The position numbers and the translations under genes are program-made. Source: Rhodothalassium salexigens DSM 2132 (GTDB lineage Bacteria > Pseudomonadota > Alphaproteobacteria > Sphingomonadales > Rhodothalassiaceae). From it: a DNA stretch of 64,000 nucleotides. The notes under the pieces are model-generated. The model was not told where the DNA came from. It worked only from the letters and a program-made list of their open reading frames with translations, and ran no database searches. The stretch is from assembly GCF_004341375.1 (NCBI RefSeq), contig NZ_SLXO01000002.1, positions 425,661 through 489,660 on the forward strand. Direction: 5' to 3'. Positions 19,314 to 28,517 of this stretch are shown here, piece by piece; position 1 is the first letter of the stretch; every line of letters begins with the position of its first letter.

Positions 19314-20552
19314 TCAGAACCGCAACTGGGCGCTCAGACTGCCGCCGAGGCTGTCGAAATCGGAGCCGAAACGGGCGTCGAAGGCGGCGTCGAGACGCAC
19401 CGGTCCCAGATTGATCAGAAGCCCCGCACGTCCCCCCCACTCGTCGCGCTCGGTCTGACCGACGACCCGGAACAACTCGGTGCCGGCCTGGAAGTTGGCG
19501 GCGAATTCGCGGCCATCGTCCTGGAAATTGTGCCGATAGTATCCACCGGCATAAGGGTAGAACAGGCCGTCGTCGCCCACCGGGCGGAAGATATCCAGCC
19601 GCGCGGTGCCGCCGATCTCCTCATAGCCTTGGGCGGCCACGTTGAGCGCCAGGCTTTCCGCCCCGCCCTGTTCCTCGAAGGTCTGGCTCTCGGTGATCAC
19701 GAAATCCACCCCGACGCCCGGGCGCACGTGAAAGCCGGCGGCGTGCAGGGTATAGTCGGCCCGCACCTCGGCGATCAGCGCGCCGGGGTCGAAGTCGGCC
19801 TCATAGGCGCGGGCGATCGAGCCGATGGACGCCTGGATGTCGACCGGCCGCACCGCGCTGGCGTCATTGAACTGGTAGCCGACCGAAGCGGTGGCGTTGA
19901 AACCCCTGTCGTTGCGGGTACCGAAATAGACCGACGCGCCCCAGCTATCCAGGCTACCGTCGTCGCCGACCCCGATCGGGCCCTGCACGTCCACGTCCAC
20001 CGTCGCATAATTGAGCGACACGCCGGCGGTCAGCCACGGCACCAACGCGAAATCGACCCCGCCGGTGAAGCCCCAGGTCTGAAAGTCGTACTGCTCGGAG
20101 AACTGCCGGGTGGCGTTGGCGTCCTTGTCGAAATCCTCGTAATAGACCGAGCCCCACACGCCGGTGCGGTCGCGGCCCGGCGCGGTCAGGCGTTGGTGCA
20201 CCTGCTCCATATGGCGGTCACCGACCACCAGCGCGGCCTTGACGAAGGCATCATAGAACTCGGGCGACAGGGCCGGGATGGCATCGGCGCCGGCGTCGGC
20301 GATGATGCTCACATCCTGGCGAAACCGATCGCCGGGCTCGCTGAGAAAATTGTAAATGCGGTCGAGCTTCTCGCCGATGATCCGGTCGTCGCCGATCAGG
20401 CGCAGCGACACGTCCAGGTCGATCGGCGCATCGAGCTCAGGCACCGGGTCCGCGCCGGCTTGCGCAGCGGCAGCAGGCGCCCAGACCAGGCCCAATGCGG
20501 CGGACAGAAGCGAAGCGGAAGACAGCAAACGAAAAGACGTGCGCCGGGTCAT
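19314..20552 (-). CDS. Autotransporter-type outer-membrane beta-barrel protein
   Basis: This 412-residue protein has a signal peptide ending AAAAQA (about residues 1-31). The N-terminal third is helical and may be a plug or linker. From about residue 125 there are repeated amphipathic strands (GVWGSVYYEDF, FTGGVDFALVPWLTAGVSLNY, FYPYAGGYYRHNF), and the last residue is Phe in SAQLRF, the usual barrel-assembly signal. There is no passenger domain of any size. The function is unknown. It is separated from the upstream fnr gene by a terminator, so it has its own promoter. Confidence 0.78.
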   Translation of the reverse strand: MTRRTSFRLLSSASLLSAALGLVWAPAAAAQAGADPVPELDAPIDLDVSLRLIGDDRIIGEKLDRIYNFLSEPGDRFRQDVSIIADAGADAIPALSPEFYDAFVKAALVVGDRHMEQVHQRLTAPGRDRTGVWGSVYYEDFDKDANATRQFSEQYDFQTWGFTGGVDFALVPWLTAGVSLNYATVDVDVQGPIGVGDDGSLDSWGASVYFGTRNDRGFNATASVGYQFNDASAVRPVDIQASIGSIARAYEADFDPGALIAEVRADYTLHAAGFHVRPGVGVDFVITESQTFEEQGGAESLALNVAAQGYEEIGGTARLDIFRPVGDDGLFYPYAGGYYRHNFQDDGREFAANFQAGTELFRVVGQTERDEWGGRAGLLINLGPVRLDAAFDARFGSDFDSLGGSLSAQLRF

Positions 20553-20635
20553 GGACAGGTCCCTAAATCAATTTCGGCAATCCCAGGGCGCACAATGCCG
20601 AAAGCGACTTTCAAGTCAACGTCGAATTTGCTCTT

Positions 20636-20707
20636 AAAAAAAGTGTAACAATAGCGACACGAACTGTAATATTCGAGCAACCAAAGTCGAATACGCTATT
20701 CACACTT
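20636..20707 (-). terminator. Composite terminator of the fnr-type gene
   Basis: Nested inverted repeats are visible. TATTCGA (20670-20676) pairs with TCGAATA (20687-20693). AATAGCG (20650-20656) pairs with CGCTATT (20694-20700). AAGTGT (20641-20646) pairs with ACACTT (20702-20707). A 13-nt bulge lies on one arm. On the minus strand the structure is followed by seven T (A-run 20636-20642 on plus). It sits 18 nt past the fnr stop. The AT-rich, bulged stem is unusual for this GC-rich genome. Confidence 0.72.
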
Positions 20708-20725
20708 GGTCGACCACACCTTCTC

Positions 20726-21469
20726 TCAAGAAGACAAAAGATCTTCAAGTCCGGGCACGTCGAGCATTAAATGCCGACGGTCGCCCTGGAAGGTAATCAG
20801 GCCGCGGCGGTCTAGCTTGGTCAACTCTCGGCTGATCGTCTCGATGGTCAGGCCGAGATAGTCGGCGATATCGCCGCGCGACATGAACAATTCCACCGCC
20901 GCCTCATCCTCGCCGCGCGCGCACGCCGGACGCAGCGACATCAAGAAGCCCGCCACCTTCTCCTGGGCGGTCTTGCGGCCGAGCATCAAGAACCGCTCAT
21001 GGGCGTTGGCAACCTCGCGAAAGGCGCCGCTCAGCAGAGATTTTTGGAGCGCGGGAAAGTGATCGACCAGCTTCTCGAAATCATTGCGACGGAACCGGCA
21101 CAGCCGGGAGTCGGTGATCAGATCGGCGGAAAAGGCATACTGGTCGTTCTCCAGGATACCCAGAAAGTCGCCCGGCCGTAAAAAGCCGGTGATCTGGCGG
21201 CGACCGTCGGGCAGCAGCTTGAACGACCGTGCCGCCCCACTGACCAGATTATAGACGAAATCGCTGGGATCGTTCTCGTCGAACAGCACGGTGTCGGCAT
21301 GACGCTCGACGGTCGTCATATAGGGCTGGATATCGGCCAGTTCCGAGTCGCGGAGCGCGCCGCACAGGCCGGTCGTGCGGACGGCACAGCGCGCGCATTT
21401 ACCCAACGTCCCGCCCTGGAGAGGGGCGGTCTGCCAGAAGGGCGCTTTCAGATCGGTATAGGTCATCAT
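20726..21469 (-). CDS. fnrN: Crp/Fnr-family regulator of FnrN/FixK type
   Basis: This 247-residue transcription factor has an N-terminal cysteine group C25, C28, C36 and a distal C124. The spacing resembles the 4Fe-4S ligands of E. coli FNR (C20, C23, C29, C122), so oxygen sensing is likely. A cyclic-nucleotide-type beta-roll follows, then an HTH around 198-222. Its recognition helix reads ETISRE (E210, S213, R214), which matches FNR and predicts binding to TTGAT-N4-ATCAA. Minor start ambiguity exists: two adjacent ATG codons, and weak ribosome site. FnrN, FixK and Fnr cannot be told apart by eye, but the full cysteine set argues against FixK. Confidence 0.88.
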   Translation of the reverse strand: MMTYTDLKAPFWQTAPLQGGTLGKCARCAVRTTGLCGALRDSELADIQPYMTTVERHADTVLFDENDPSDFVYNLVSGAARSFKLLPDGRRQITGFLRPGDFLGILENDQYAFSADLITDSRLCRFRRNDFEKLVDHFPALQKSLLSGAFREVANAHERFLMLGRKTAQEKVAGFLMSLRPACARGEDEAAVELFMSRGDIADYLGLTIETISRELTKLDRRGLITFQGDRRHLMLDVPGLEDLLSS

Positions 21470-21744
21470 GCATCATCGGGTTCTTGGCGGACGGATAAGC
21501 GGGCCGAGGGGCTGCACACCCTCGGACCGAACGGGCATCGCCAGTATAACGCAGCGCCAAGCCTGAAAAAAGCATTTGTCAACTTTGCTAGACAGTTTTT
21601 ACTGACAAGCAGGATTGACAGTCGCCGCTCGCCACCGGCCTCAAACCCGCGGTCCGCCACGCCGTCGGCGTATCGGGCCGGGCGCGGCGGCGGCGGTCGG
21701 GCGGGTGTCGAGCGGCGATCAGCCGCACCTGGCGGCCGCCGGGC

Positions 21745-24621
21745 TCAGCCGTGGGCGCGGTAGCAATTGGCCACCGCCACCGAGATGGTCAGCAGACAGC
21801 GGTGGATCTGTTCCATGGGGTCGATCAGCGTCCGGTTGAGCGACGTGTAGTTGGGCGCGTCGGCGTCGGGATAGTCGGCAGGCTCGGCGATCACGAAATC
21901 GTCGACGCCCGGCGCCTGGCCCGGGAACGCCTGGCGCAGCAGGGCCACCGCCTCGGGCACGCGCAGGGCGAAGATCAATTCCATGATATCGGCGCGCGAG
22001 ATGTCGTTGCGCGCCGAGAAGCGCGGAATCCGCGCGGCCATCAGGAACAGATGCTGGATCAGCGCAATGCGCAGGCTGTGCAACAGCGCCAGCGTATCGC
22101 GCGCGGTAGCGTCCATCACCGCCTTGTCCTCGCCGGTGCGGCCGAGGAACTGGTGCAACAGCAACTCGTCGATGCGCAGATGGCCGGTCAGCGCCCGCCC
22201 CGCTTCGGTGCGGTCGTCGCCGTCGAGACGCTCGGCCAGATAGAGGCAGGCGTCGGTCAGATGGGCCTGGGTGGCGCTGTGCGGACGCGACGCCCAGTAG
22301 CCGGCGTCGAACACCGACAGATAGGCGGTCATGGTGCGCAGGCTGGCGCGTTCGCGCGCCTCGACCACCAGGTCCATCAGGGTGGCGAAGCGCGCGCTAC
22401 GGGTCCGCCAGTCGGCCCAGACCTCGCGCGCCGGTCGGGTCGCCTCGCCGAGCCCGGCGATCACGTTGAGCGGAAAGCCCAGTTGCTGGAGCACCGCATT
22501 GTGCGGGATCGCGCGCAACCGCGACAGGTCGGGCCGTTCGCCGCGCCCGGTCTCGAATTGGCGGCGCGACTTGCGCGAGCCGGTGGACTTCAGCAGCGCC
22601 GGGGCAAACGCGGTCAGGGTGCGGTGATAGGCGGGCATCTCCATGACCGCTTCCTGATAGCGCATGATCCGCCGATACATGTCGAGGGTCAGGTCGGGCG
22701 CGCCGTAGAACGGGTCGGCCTCGGCCGTATCGGGCCCTGGCAGCCCCTGCAGGTGGGCGAGCGCACCGACCAAAAAGCCGAGCGCGGTATCGGGCCGCGC
22801 GAACCACAGATAGCCGTCGCCGCCCTGGAAGCTCACCTCTTGGCGCAACGCCAGGCCGCGCCGCGCGAACTGCGCCCGCGCCCAGGGCGACATCACATGA
22901 TCGAGCCGGGCGCCAAGCGAGCCGGGATGGGCGCCCCGGCCCATGGATTCGCCATGGGTGTCGAACACCAGGCATTCCACCGCGCCCAGGTCGTGGGCGG
23001 CGACCTGGCGGGCCAGATTGGCGTGCAACCGTTCGATGGCCAGCGCCGCCGGGATCTGGCCGATGAACCGCCCGGCGTCGGAAAAGCCGCTTTCGATGGC
23101 GATCCGGCCGCGAGCGAGCACGGTCTGGCGAAAGCTCGACTGGGCGAACAGCACGCCAAGCATCCGTTCCGCCCCTTCAAGCGCCGTGGCGGTCTCGAAC
23201 AGGGGCGAGATGTCCACCCGGTCGGCGACACCGAAGGCACGCACGAAGTAGAGCGCCGCCATCACGGTCGCCGGGCGTTCGCACTCGGCGATCAACAGGC
23301 GGATATCGCTGTCGGCGTCGATATGCTTGACGATCTGGGCGATGGTCAGGATCTGGCGCACCGCGGTGGTCGGCTCGACCGCAAGGGCGGCGAAATTGAC
23401 CCGCAACGGCGTCACCGTCTCGGCCATCTCGTTGATCTGCGCCAGCACCGAGCGGCTGGCCAGATCGACCGCCTCGCCGCGCTCGATCCGGCGGCGGATG
23501 GCGTTGTTGAGTTGGGTGGCGTTGATGCGGAAGTGGATGCGCCCGATACCAAGCCGAAAACTGGCCATCTGCGCGCGCAGCACCGCCAGATCGCGAGCGA
23601 CGCGGCTGTCTTCGACGGCCTCGACCAGCGCGTCGAGCCGGTCGAGCAGCGGGTCGAGACTGACCAACCGACCGGGCCGGTCCTCGGTCAGCCAGTCGGC
23701 CGCCCGCGCCAGCGCATTCTCGGCGCTCAGATCGTCGGCGAACAGGTCGCGCCCGGTCTCGGCATGGGCCTTGGCCGCAGCGAGCGTCTCGGCGATGGCG
23801 TCCAGCTCAGCGCCCACCTCACCCCGGGCCTCGGCGTCAAGCCGCGGCCGCAGTGCGTCGATATCGTCCAGGTACCAGCCAAGCTGGATTGCCTTTTCGG
23901 CCAGCCGGAAGCGCACGCAGTCGGCCCAGCCAATGTCGGTACGCCCGTCCATGTCGTAGCCGACCCAGGTGCCGGTATCGACCGGCTGGGGCCGCAGCGC
24001 ACGCCAGCGGTCGGGATAGGCGGTGCGCGCGGCGTCCAGAATCGCCCCGACCAGCGTGGCGCTCGCCTGGCGCATCTGCGCCATGGCGTCGACCGCGCGG
24101 GCGTGTTCCTGGTCCAGGGTGATGTCCTCGGCACCGGCTGCCGGGGCCGTGCGCTCGGCTTCGGGCACGCGGGCGAGCGCCTCGAGCACCCGCGCGCGTT
24201 CGCTGTCGTTGAGCAAAAAGGTCGGGTGCGCGGTCAGCACCAACCCCAGCCAGGGGCGGCCCCAGCGCGCGGCGAAGCTGTCGGCGTCGCACACCGCCGT
24301 CTCGCGCTCCATCAGCGCCGCCAGCGCGCGCCGCTGCTCGTCGGCATCCAGGCTGCCGAGCATATGGCCCATCCAGGCGCCGCGCTCGTCGAGCGCGCGG
24401 GCCAGCAACTGGTCGGCCAGCCGGCACAGATCGCCGCGGCCAAGCCCGCCCGCCTCGACCTGGAATGACAGATCGCACGCCAGCCGCCAGATCGGGTTGA
24501 ACGCCGGGTCTTCGCTGCGCCGGTCGCGATAGTCGGCAAGCCGCGCCATCAGCCGGGCCTCCAGCGCGCGAACCGACACCCCCCCGTCGGCCGAACAGCC
24601 GGCCTCGACAGCGCGGCTCAC
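21745..24621 (-). CDS. ppc: Divergent phosphoenolpyruvate carboxylase
   Basis: This 958-residue protein aligns along its length with PEP carboxylase. LTAHPT contains H132. GSRKSRR (about 680) matches the GSRPAKR region, and RLRAIPHNAVLQQLG (about 703) matches the LRAIPW segment. Several catalytic loops differ: the GGDRDGNP motif is replaced by GYDMDGRTD (221-229), the FHGRGG loop by DTHGESMGRG (about 550), and the canonical C-terminal NTG tail by NCYRAHG. Either this is a distant PEPC subfamily with the same anaplerotic role (PEP + bicarbonate to oxaloacetate) or the activity has changed. It is divergent from the first chemoreceptor gene. Confidence 0.72.
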   Translation of the reverse strand: MSRAVEAGCSADGGVSVRALEARLMARLADYRDRRSEDPAFNPIWRLACDLSFQVEAGGLGRGDLCRLADQLLARALDERGAWMGHMLGSLDADEQRRALAALMERETAVCDADSFAARWGRPWLGLVLTAHPTFLLNDSERARVLEALARVPEAERTAPAAGAEDITLDQEHARAVDAMAQMRQASATLVGAILDAARTAYPDRWRALRPQPVDTGTWVGYDMDGRTDIGWADCVRFRLAEKAIQLGWYLDDIDALRPRLDAEARGEVGAELDAIAETLAAAKAHAETGRDLFADDLSAENALARAADWLTEDRPGRLVSLDPLLDRLDALVEAVEDSRVARDLAVLRAQMASFRLGIGRIHFRINATQLNNAIRRRIERGEAVDLASRSVLAQINEMAETVTPLRVNFAALAVEPTTAVRQILTIAQIVKHIDADSDIRLLIAECERPATVMAALYFVRAFGVADRVDISPLFETATALEGAERMLGVLFAQSSFRQTVLARGRIAIESGFSDAGRFIGQIPAALAIERLHANLARQVAAHDLGAVECLVFDTHGESMGRGAHPGSLGARLDHVMSPWARAQFARRGLALRQEVSFQGGDGYLWFARPDTALGFLVGALAHLQGLPGPDTAEADPFYGAPDLTLDMYRRIMRYQEAVMEMPAYHRTLTAFAPALLKSTGSRKSRRQFETGRGERPDLSRLRAIPHNAVLQQLGFPLNVIAGLGEATRPAREVWADWRTRSARFATLMDLVVEARERASLRTMTAYLSVFDAGYWASRPHSATQAHLTDACLYLAERLDGDDRTEAGRALTGHLRIDELLLHQFLGRTGEDKAVMDATARDTLALLHSLRIALIQHLFLMAARIPRFSARNDISRADIMELIFALRVPEAVALLRQAFPGQAPGVDDFVIAEPADYPDADAPNYTSLNRTLIDPMEQIHRCLLTISVAVANCYRAHG

Positions 24622-24897
24622 AGTCGCCTCCCGGCGGCGAGGTGGGCGAACGGCATAAGCGATGGCGATGGCATGAAGAGGCTCCTTTGACTCCGACCGA
24701 CCGACCCTCAGGACACCTAGTGCCTGGACACCCCCCTGTTAACCCCTCTCGCCGTGCCCGGCCGCCGCGAAAAAACCCGCCACGCGCGCCGCTTTGGCCG
24801 ATCCGCTCCGACACGTCAAACAACTGTTAATCTGTTTTCTGATAAAGCACACAAAAATAAGAAATCAAAGGCCATGCCAATTCCTGACAAGTGGAAC

Positions 24898-26370
24898 ATG
24901 TCACCCATGCTCACGAGTATCAAAGAGCGCAGTCGCGCGCGGTCGGAGGACGCCCGCCACGGCCCCAACCAAGGGGCGCTGCGCCAAACCCTCCAGGTGA
25001 TCCTGGCCGGCGGCACCCCCGATGTATCGATGCTCGACGCCGAAGACCGGGCGCTGGTGGCCCCCCTGCTCGACCGGCTGCAGTCGCTCACCGACATCAA
25101 GGTTGATGCCGAGGGCATGGCCGAACGACTAGACCTTTACGAGAACCATAGCGGTGTCGGGTTGTGGGATGCCGTGTTGTACAATGGCGATGCCTTCGAC
25201 GAACGCAGCAGTTGGGCCTGGTCGAACGAGATTCGCCGGCAGTTGGGCTATACCTCGGAGCGGGACTTTCCCAACACCGTCGAAGCCTGGTCGGAGAAGC
25301 TGCACCCCGACGACGCCCAGGCGGCCGAAGACGCGTTCGTGGCCCATCTGGCCGACCGCACCGGCAAGACGCCCTATGACGTGACCTATCGGCTAAAGGT
25401 GCGCTCGGGCGAATACCGCTGGTTCCGCGACGCCGGCAATGCCAAGCGCGACGCCAACGGCGTGGCGACCCGCGCGTCGGGCTCGCTCAACGACATTCAC
25501 GAAATCAAGACCGCCCAGGATCGCCTGGCCGAATATGCCGATATCTGCGAGACCCGGCTGAAGGCCATGGCCGATACCATTGCCCATGAGTCGCGCGGCC
25601 TGTCCGACACCGCGACCAATCTGGTCCACACGGCCGACACCACGCGCGACAGTTGCGTCAGCGCCAGCGATGAGTTGTCCAAGAGCAGCAGCAACCTGGA
25701 AACCGTCGCCTCGGCCGCCGAGGAGATGTCCGGCTCGATCCAGGAAGTGGCCCATCAGGCGGGCGACACCCAGGCACGCACCAACGAGGCCGACACCGCC
25801 TCGCAGGATGCCCGCCAGCGGGTCAGCGAACTGGCCGCCGCCGCCGAAGACGTGGCCAAAACGCTTGAGGTGATCAAGCAGATCGCCGACCAGACCAACC
25901 TGCTCGCCCTCAACGCCACCATCGAGGCGGCGCGCGCCGGCGAGGCCGGCAAGGGCTTCGCGGTGGTCGCCTCGGAAGTCAAGTCGCTGGCCCAGCAAAG
26001 CGCCAAGGCCGCCGACGAAATCGCCGGCAAGCTCACGGTCATGCGCGATGCCACCGAAAGCTCGGTCGGGCGCATGGAAGGCGTCACCAAACTGATCGGC
26101 CAGGTCAGCGAGTTGGTCACTTCGGTCAGCGCGGCGGTGCAGGAGCAGAGCGCCGCCAGCCAGGAGATCGCCCGCAACATCTCCGAGGCGGCCGCCAGCA
26201 CCGACAGCGTCACCGGCAATGTGGCGGCGATCCAGCACGACGCCCAGGGCCTGACCGACGCCGGCCGGCAAGTGGGCGAAGCCAGCGGGACCCTGCAGGA
26301 TCAGGCCAGCGCCCTGGCCAGCGAGGTCGACACATTGATCGCCAACATCCGCCATCAAGGATCGCGCTGA
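24898..26370 (+). CDS. Soluble PAS-domain methyl-accepting chemotaxis protein (paralogue 1)
   Basis: This 490-residue cytoplasmic chemoreceptor has no transmembrane segment. The variable N-terminus (1-78) is followed by a PAS domain (about 80-205) with [16 protein letters not shown] (135-139) and GEYRWFR. A long coiled-coil signalling domain (about 210-490) has its CheA/CheW-contacting tip at [21 protein letters not shown], residues 328-348. The PAS ligand could be heme, flavin or a small molecule. The start is chosen so that MSPM matches paralogue 2 and all three proteins are 490 residues. A second ATG nine nt on (24907) is also possible. It is the first of three tandem copies. Confidence 0.88.
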   Translation: MSPMLTSIKERSRARSEDARHGPNQGALRQTLQVILAGGTPDVSMLDAEDRALVAPLLDRLQSLTDIKVDAEGMAERLDLYENHSGVGLWDAVLYNGDAFDERSSWAWSNEIRRQLGYTSERDFPNTVEAWSEKLHPDDAQAAEDAFVAHLADRTGKTPYDVTYRLKVRSGEYRWFRDAGNAKRDANGVATRASGSLNDIHEIKTAQDRLAEYADICETRLKAMADTIAHESRGLSDTATNLVHTADTTRDSCVSASDELSKSSSNLETVASAAEEMSGSIQEVAHQAGDTQARTNEADTASQDARQRVSELAAAAEDVAKTLEVIKQIADQTNLLALNATIEAARAGEAGKGFAVVASEVKSLAQQSAKAADEIAGKLTVMRDATESSVGRMEGVTKLIGQVSELVTSVSAAVQEQSAASQEIARNISEAAASTDSVTGNVAAIQHDAQGLTDAGRQVGEASGTLQDQASALASEVDTLIANIRHQGSR

Positions 26371-26580
26371 CCGGGCCTCGACCGGGGCGGCTGACCGACG
26401 CCGCCCCGCAGCCCGGTCGCCCTGTCCGCGCTGACGCCGTCCGAGCCTCTGGCAATATCGGCGCTGCGCGCCCGCAGCCGGTTTCATTTTAACTATAAAC
26501 TTTTGGTAACACCGAGCGTAATACCCTGCGCTCTTCCGACCCTAAGAAGGCCAAAAAAGGCCTCTGAACCCGAAACAAGG

Positions 26581-28053
26581 ATGTCACCCATGTTCCTCAG
26601 CGTAAGAGAAAGACGCGGCAATGCCGCGGCCCGCCCCGACTCCGCCACCGGCCAAGACCCGTTTCGCGAGGCCATCGAGGCGATCGCGGCCGGCGCCCGC
26701 CCGGACACTGCGGCCCTCACGCCGGCCGAGCGCGCCGCCGTCGAGCGGCTTTTGAGCCAAGCCGACGACCACGCGGCCCTGCAAGGTCGAGCCGACGATA
26801 TGGCCGAGCGGCTGTCGCTGTTCGAGAACCACGCCGGCGTCGGGCTGTGGGACGCGGTGCTGTGTGACGGCGACCCGTTCCACGCCCAAAGCCGCTGGAC
26901 CTGGTCGAACGAGTTCCGCAATCTGCTGGGCTACGCATCCGAGCAGGACTTTCCCAATGTGGTCGGCGCCTGGGCGGACAGCCTACACCCAGACGACGCC
27001 GAACCCACGGCGCAGGCGTTCCAGGCCCATCTGGCCGATCGCAGCGGCAAAACGCCCTATGATGTGGCGTATCGCCTCAAGACCCGCACCGGCGACTATC
27101 GCTGGTTCCGGGCCGCCGGCAGCGCCCTGCGCAATGCCCAGGGCATGGCGATCCGTGCCTCGGGCTCGCTGATCGATATTCACGACGCCAAGACGGCGCG
27201 GTCGAACCTGCTGGCCTATGCCGACACCTGCGAGACCAAACTCAAGGGCCTGTCGGGAGAAATCGCCACCGCCGCGCGCAGCCTGGGCAGCACCGGCGAC
27301 GAGCTCGCCGACAACGCCACCTCGACCCATGGCCGCTGCGAGACCGCCAGCGACGAACTGCACAAGGGCAGCGCCAATCTGGACGCGGTCGCTTCGGCCG
27401 CCGAACAGATGTCGGGGTCGATCCAGGAGGTCGCCCAGCAAGCCTCGGAAACCCAGGCACGCACCAGCGATGCCGACCGCAGCAGCCAGGAAGCGCGCGA
27501 ACGGGTCGGCGAACTGGCAACAGCGGCCGAGGACGTGGCCAAGACGCTCGAAGTGATCAAGCAGATCGCCGACCAGACCAACCTGCTCGCCCTCAACGCC
27601 ACCATCGAGGCGGCGCGCGCCGGCGAGGCCGGCAAGGGCTTCGCGGTGGTCGCCTCGGAAGTCAAGTCGCTGGCCCAGCAAAGCGCCAAGGCCGCCGACG
27701 AGATCGCCGAGAAGCTGGCGGCGATGCGCGATGCCTCGGGCAGCTCGGTGAGCCAAATGCAGAATGTGGCCGAGTTGATCGCCCAGGTCCGGGAATTGAC
27801 CACGTCGGTCAGCGCAGCGGTTCAGGAGCAGAGCGCCTCCAGCCAGGAAATCGCCCGCAACATCGCCGAGGCGGCGGCCAGCACCGACACCGTTACCGGC
27901 ACCGTGACCGCGATCCAGGACGGCACCGACGGATTGAACCGCGCCGGCCGACACGTCAGCGACGCCGCCAAGACCCTGCAAGACCAGGCCGACAGCCTCG
28001 CAGGCGAAGTCGATACCCTGGTTTCCAACATCCGCCGGCAAAGCAAGGTCTGA
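26581..28053 (+). CDS. Soluble PAS-domain methyl-accepting chemotaxis protein (paralogue 2)
   Basis: This protein has the same 490-residue layout as paralogue 1: a divergent N-terminus, PAS ([21 protein letters not shown]), and a cytoplasmic MCP coiled coil. It lacks membrane segments. The signalling tip DNA (27553-27701) is identical to paralogue 1 over 149 bp. AAGGA lies immediately before this ATG and 8 nt before the next ATG (26590), so translation may begin at 26590. A small GGCC-AAAAAA-GGCC hairpin at 26549-26562 lies in the presumed 5' UTR. The 210-bp gap to paralogue 1 allows its own promoter. Confidence 0.88.
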   Translation: MSPMFLSVRERRGNAAARPDSATGQDPFREAIEAIAAGARPDTAALTPAERAAVERLLSQADDHAALQGRADDMAERLSLFENHAGVGLWDAVLCDGDPFHAQSRWTWSNEFRNLLGYASEQDFPNVVGAWADSLHPDDAEPTAQAFQAHLADRSGKTPYDVAYRLKTRTGDYRWFRAAGSALRNAQGMAIRASGSLIDIHDAKTARSNLLAYADTCETKLKGLSGEIATAARSLGSTGDELADNATSTHGRCETASDELHKGSANLDAVASAAEQMSGSIQEVAQQASETQARTSDADRSSQEARERVGELATAAEDVAKTLEVIKQIADQTNLLALNATIEAARAGEAGKGFAVVASEVKSLAQQSAKAADEIAEKLAAMRDASGSSVSQMQNVAELIAQVRELTTSVSAAVQEQSASSQEIARNIAEAAASTDTVTGTVTAIQDGTDGLNRAGRHVSDAAKTLQDQADSLAGEVDTLVSNIRRQSKV

Positions 28054-28517
28054 CGCAACGGGCCAGCCGATCCCGGCCAGCGCCCCGCCCCCGGGTGCGC
28101 TGACCGGCCCAAACCGGTTTCGCCACCGGTCGTGCCCGGGACCGCTCCTGCCTCCAGCGATCGGGCCTTGACCGATCCTTCCCGGACCATACGTCCCGGC
28201 GTCGCCCTCCGCCAGGTCGTCCCGCTCCAGGCCGGGGCGGGCGGCCGGCGCCGAGTCCCAGGCGTGACGGAGCCCGCAGCGGCGCACCGACGCCAGAGGC
28301 GGCCACGCCGGCCGCCACCGATCGCCCCCTTTTCCGATTTATCGCAGCGCTGGCTCGCATGCCCCGAACCGGCCGTGCGACCGGACTGGCAACCGCTCAT
28401 ACCTGCGTCCGATGGTTGGGTGCGACAGCGAATTTAATCGAATCATTAACTTTACTTTTAACAATTCGAGTATCAAATCGAGCATCGGATGGTAATGCAC
28501 TTTTTGGGACATGGAAC
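28054..28517. other. 464-bp intergenic region before paralogue 3
   Basis: There is no gene here. The first 370 bp are GC-rich without clear structure. The last 90 bp are strikingly AT-rich for this genome and hold three related words near 28439, 28467 and 28479 (ATCGAATCAT, TTCGAGTATC, ATCGAGCATC). These may be promoter or regulator sites of the third receptor. No consensus promoter could be fixed. Confidence 0.45.

Noticed and set aside
19104..20648. 514-codon plus-strand frame opposite the beta-barrel gene
   Set aside because: Runs through two terminators and has no ribosome site or domain. The minus strand encodes a signal-peptide-bearing barrel.
21470..21620. TTGACA/TATACT promoter of the fnr-type gene
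   Set aside because: On the minus strand TTGACA and TATACT both occur but are 28 bp apart, too far for one sigma-70 promoter.
21751..24468. 905-codon plus-strand open frame opposite ppc
   Set aside because: It is the antisense shadow of ppc in high-GC DNA. The product is His/Arg/Gly-rich with no recognisable domain, while the minus strand encodes a full PEPC-like protein.
26480..26580. Flagellar sigma-28 promoter before chemoreceptor 2
   Set aside because: TAAACTTT at about the right place is followed 11 bp later by AGCGTAAT, which matches the GCCGATAA consensus poorly, and the other two receptors lack any comparable site.
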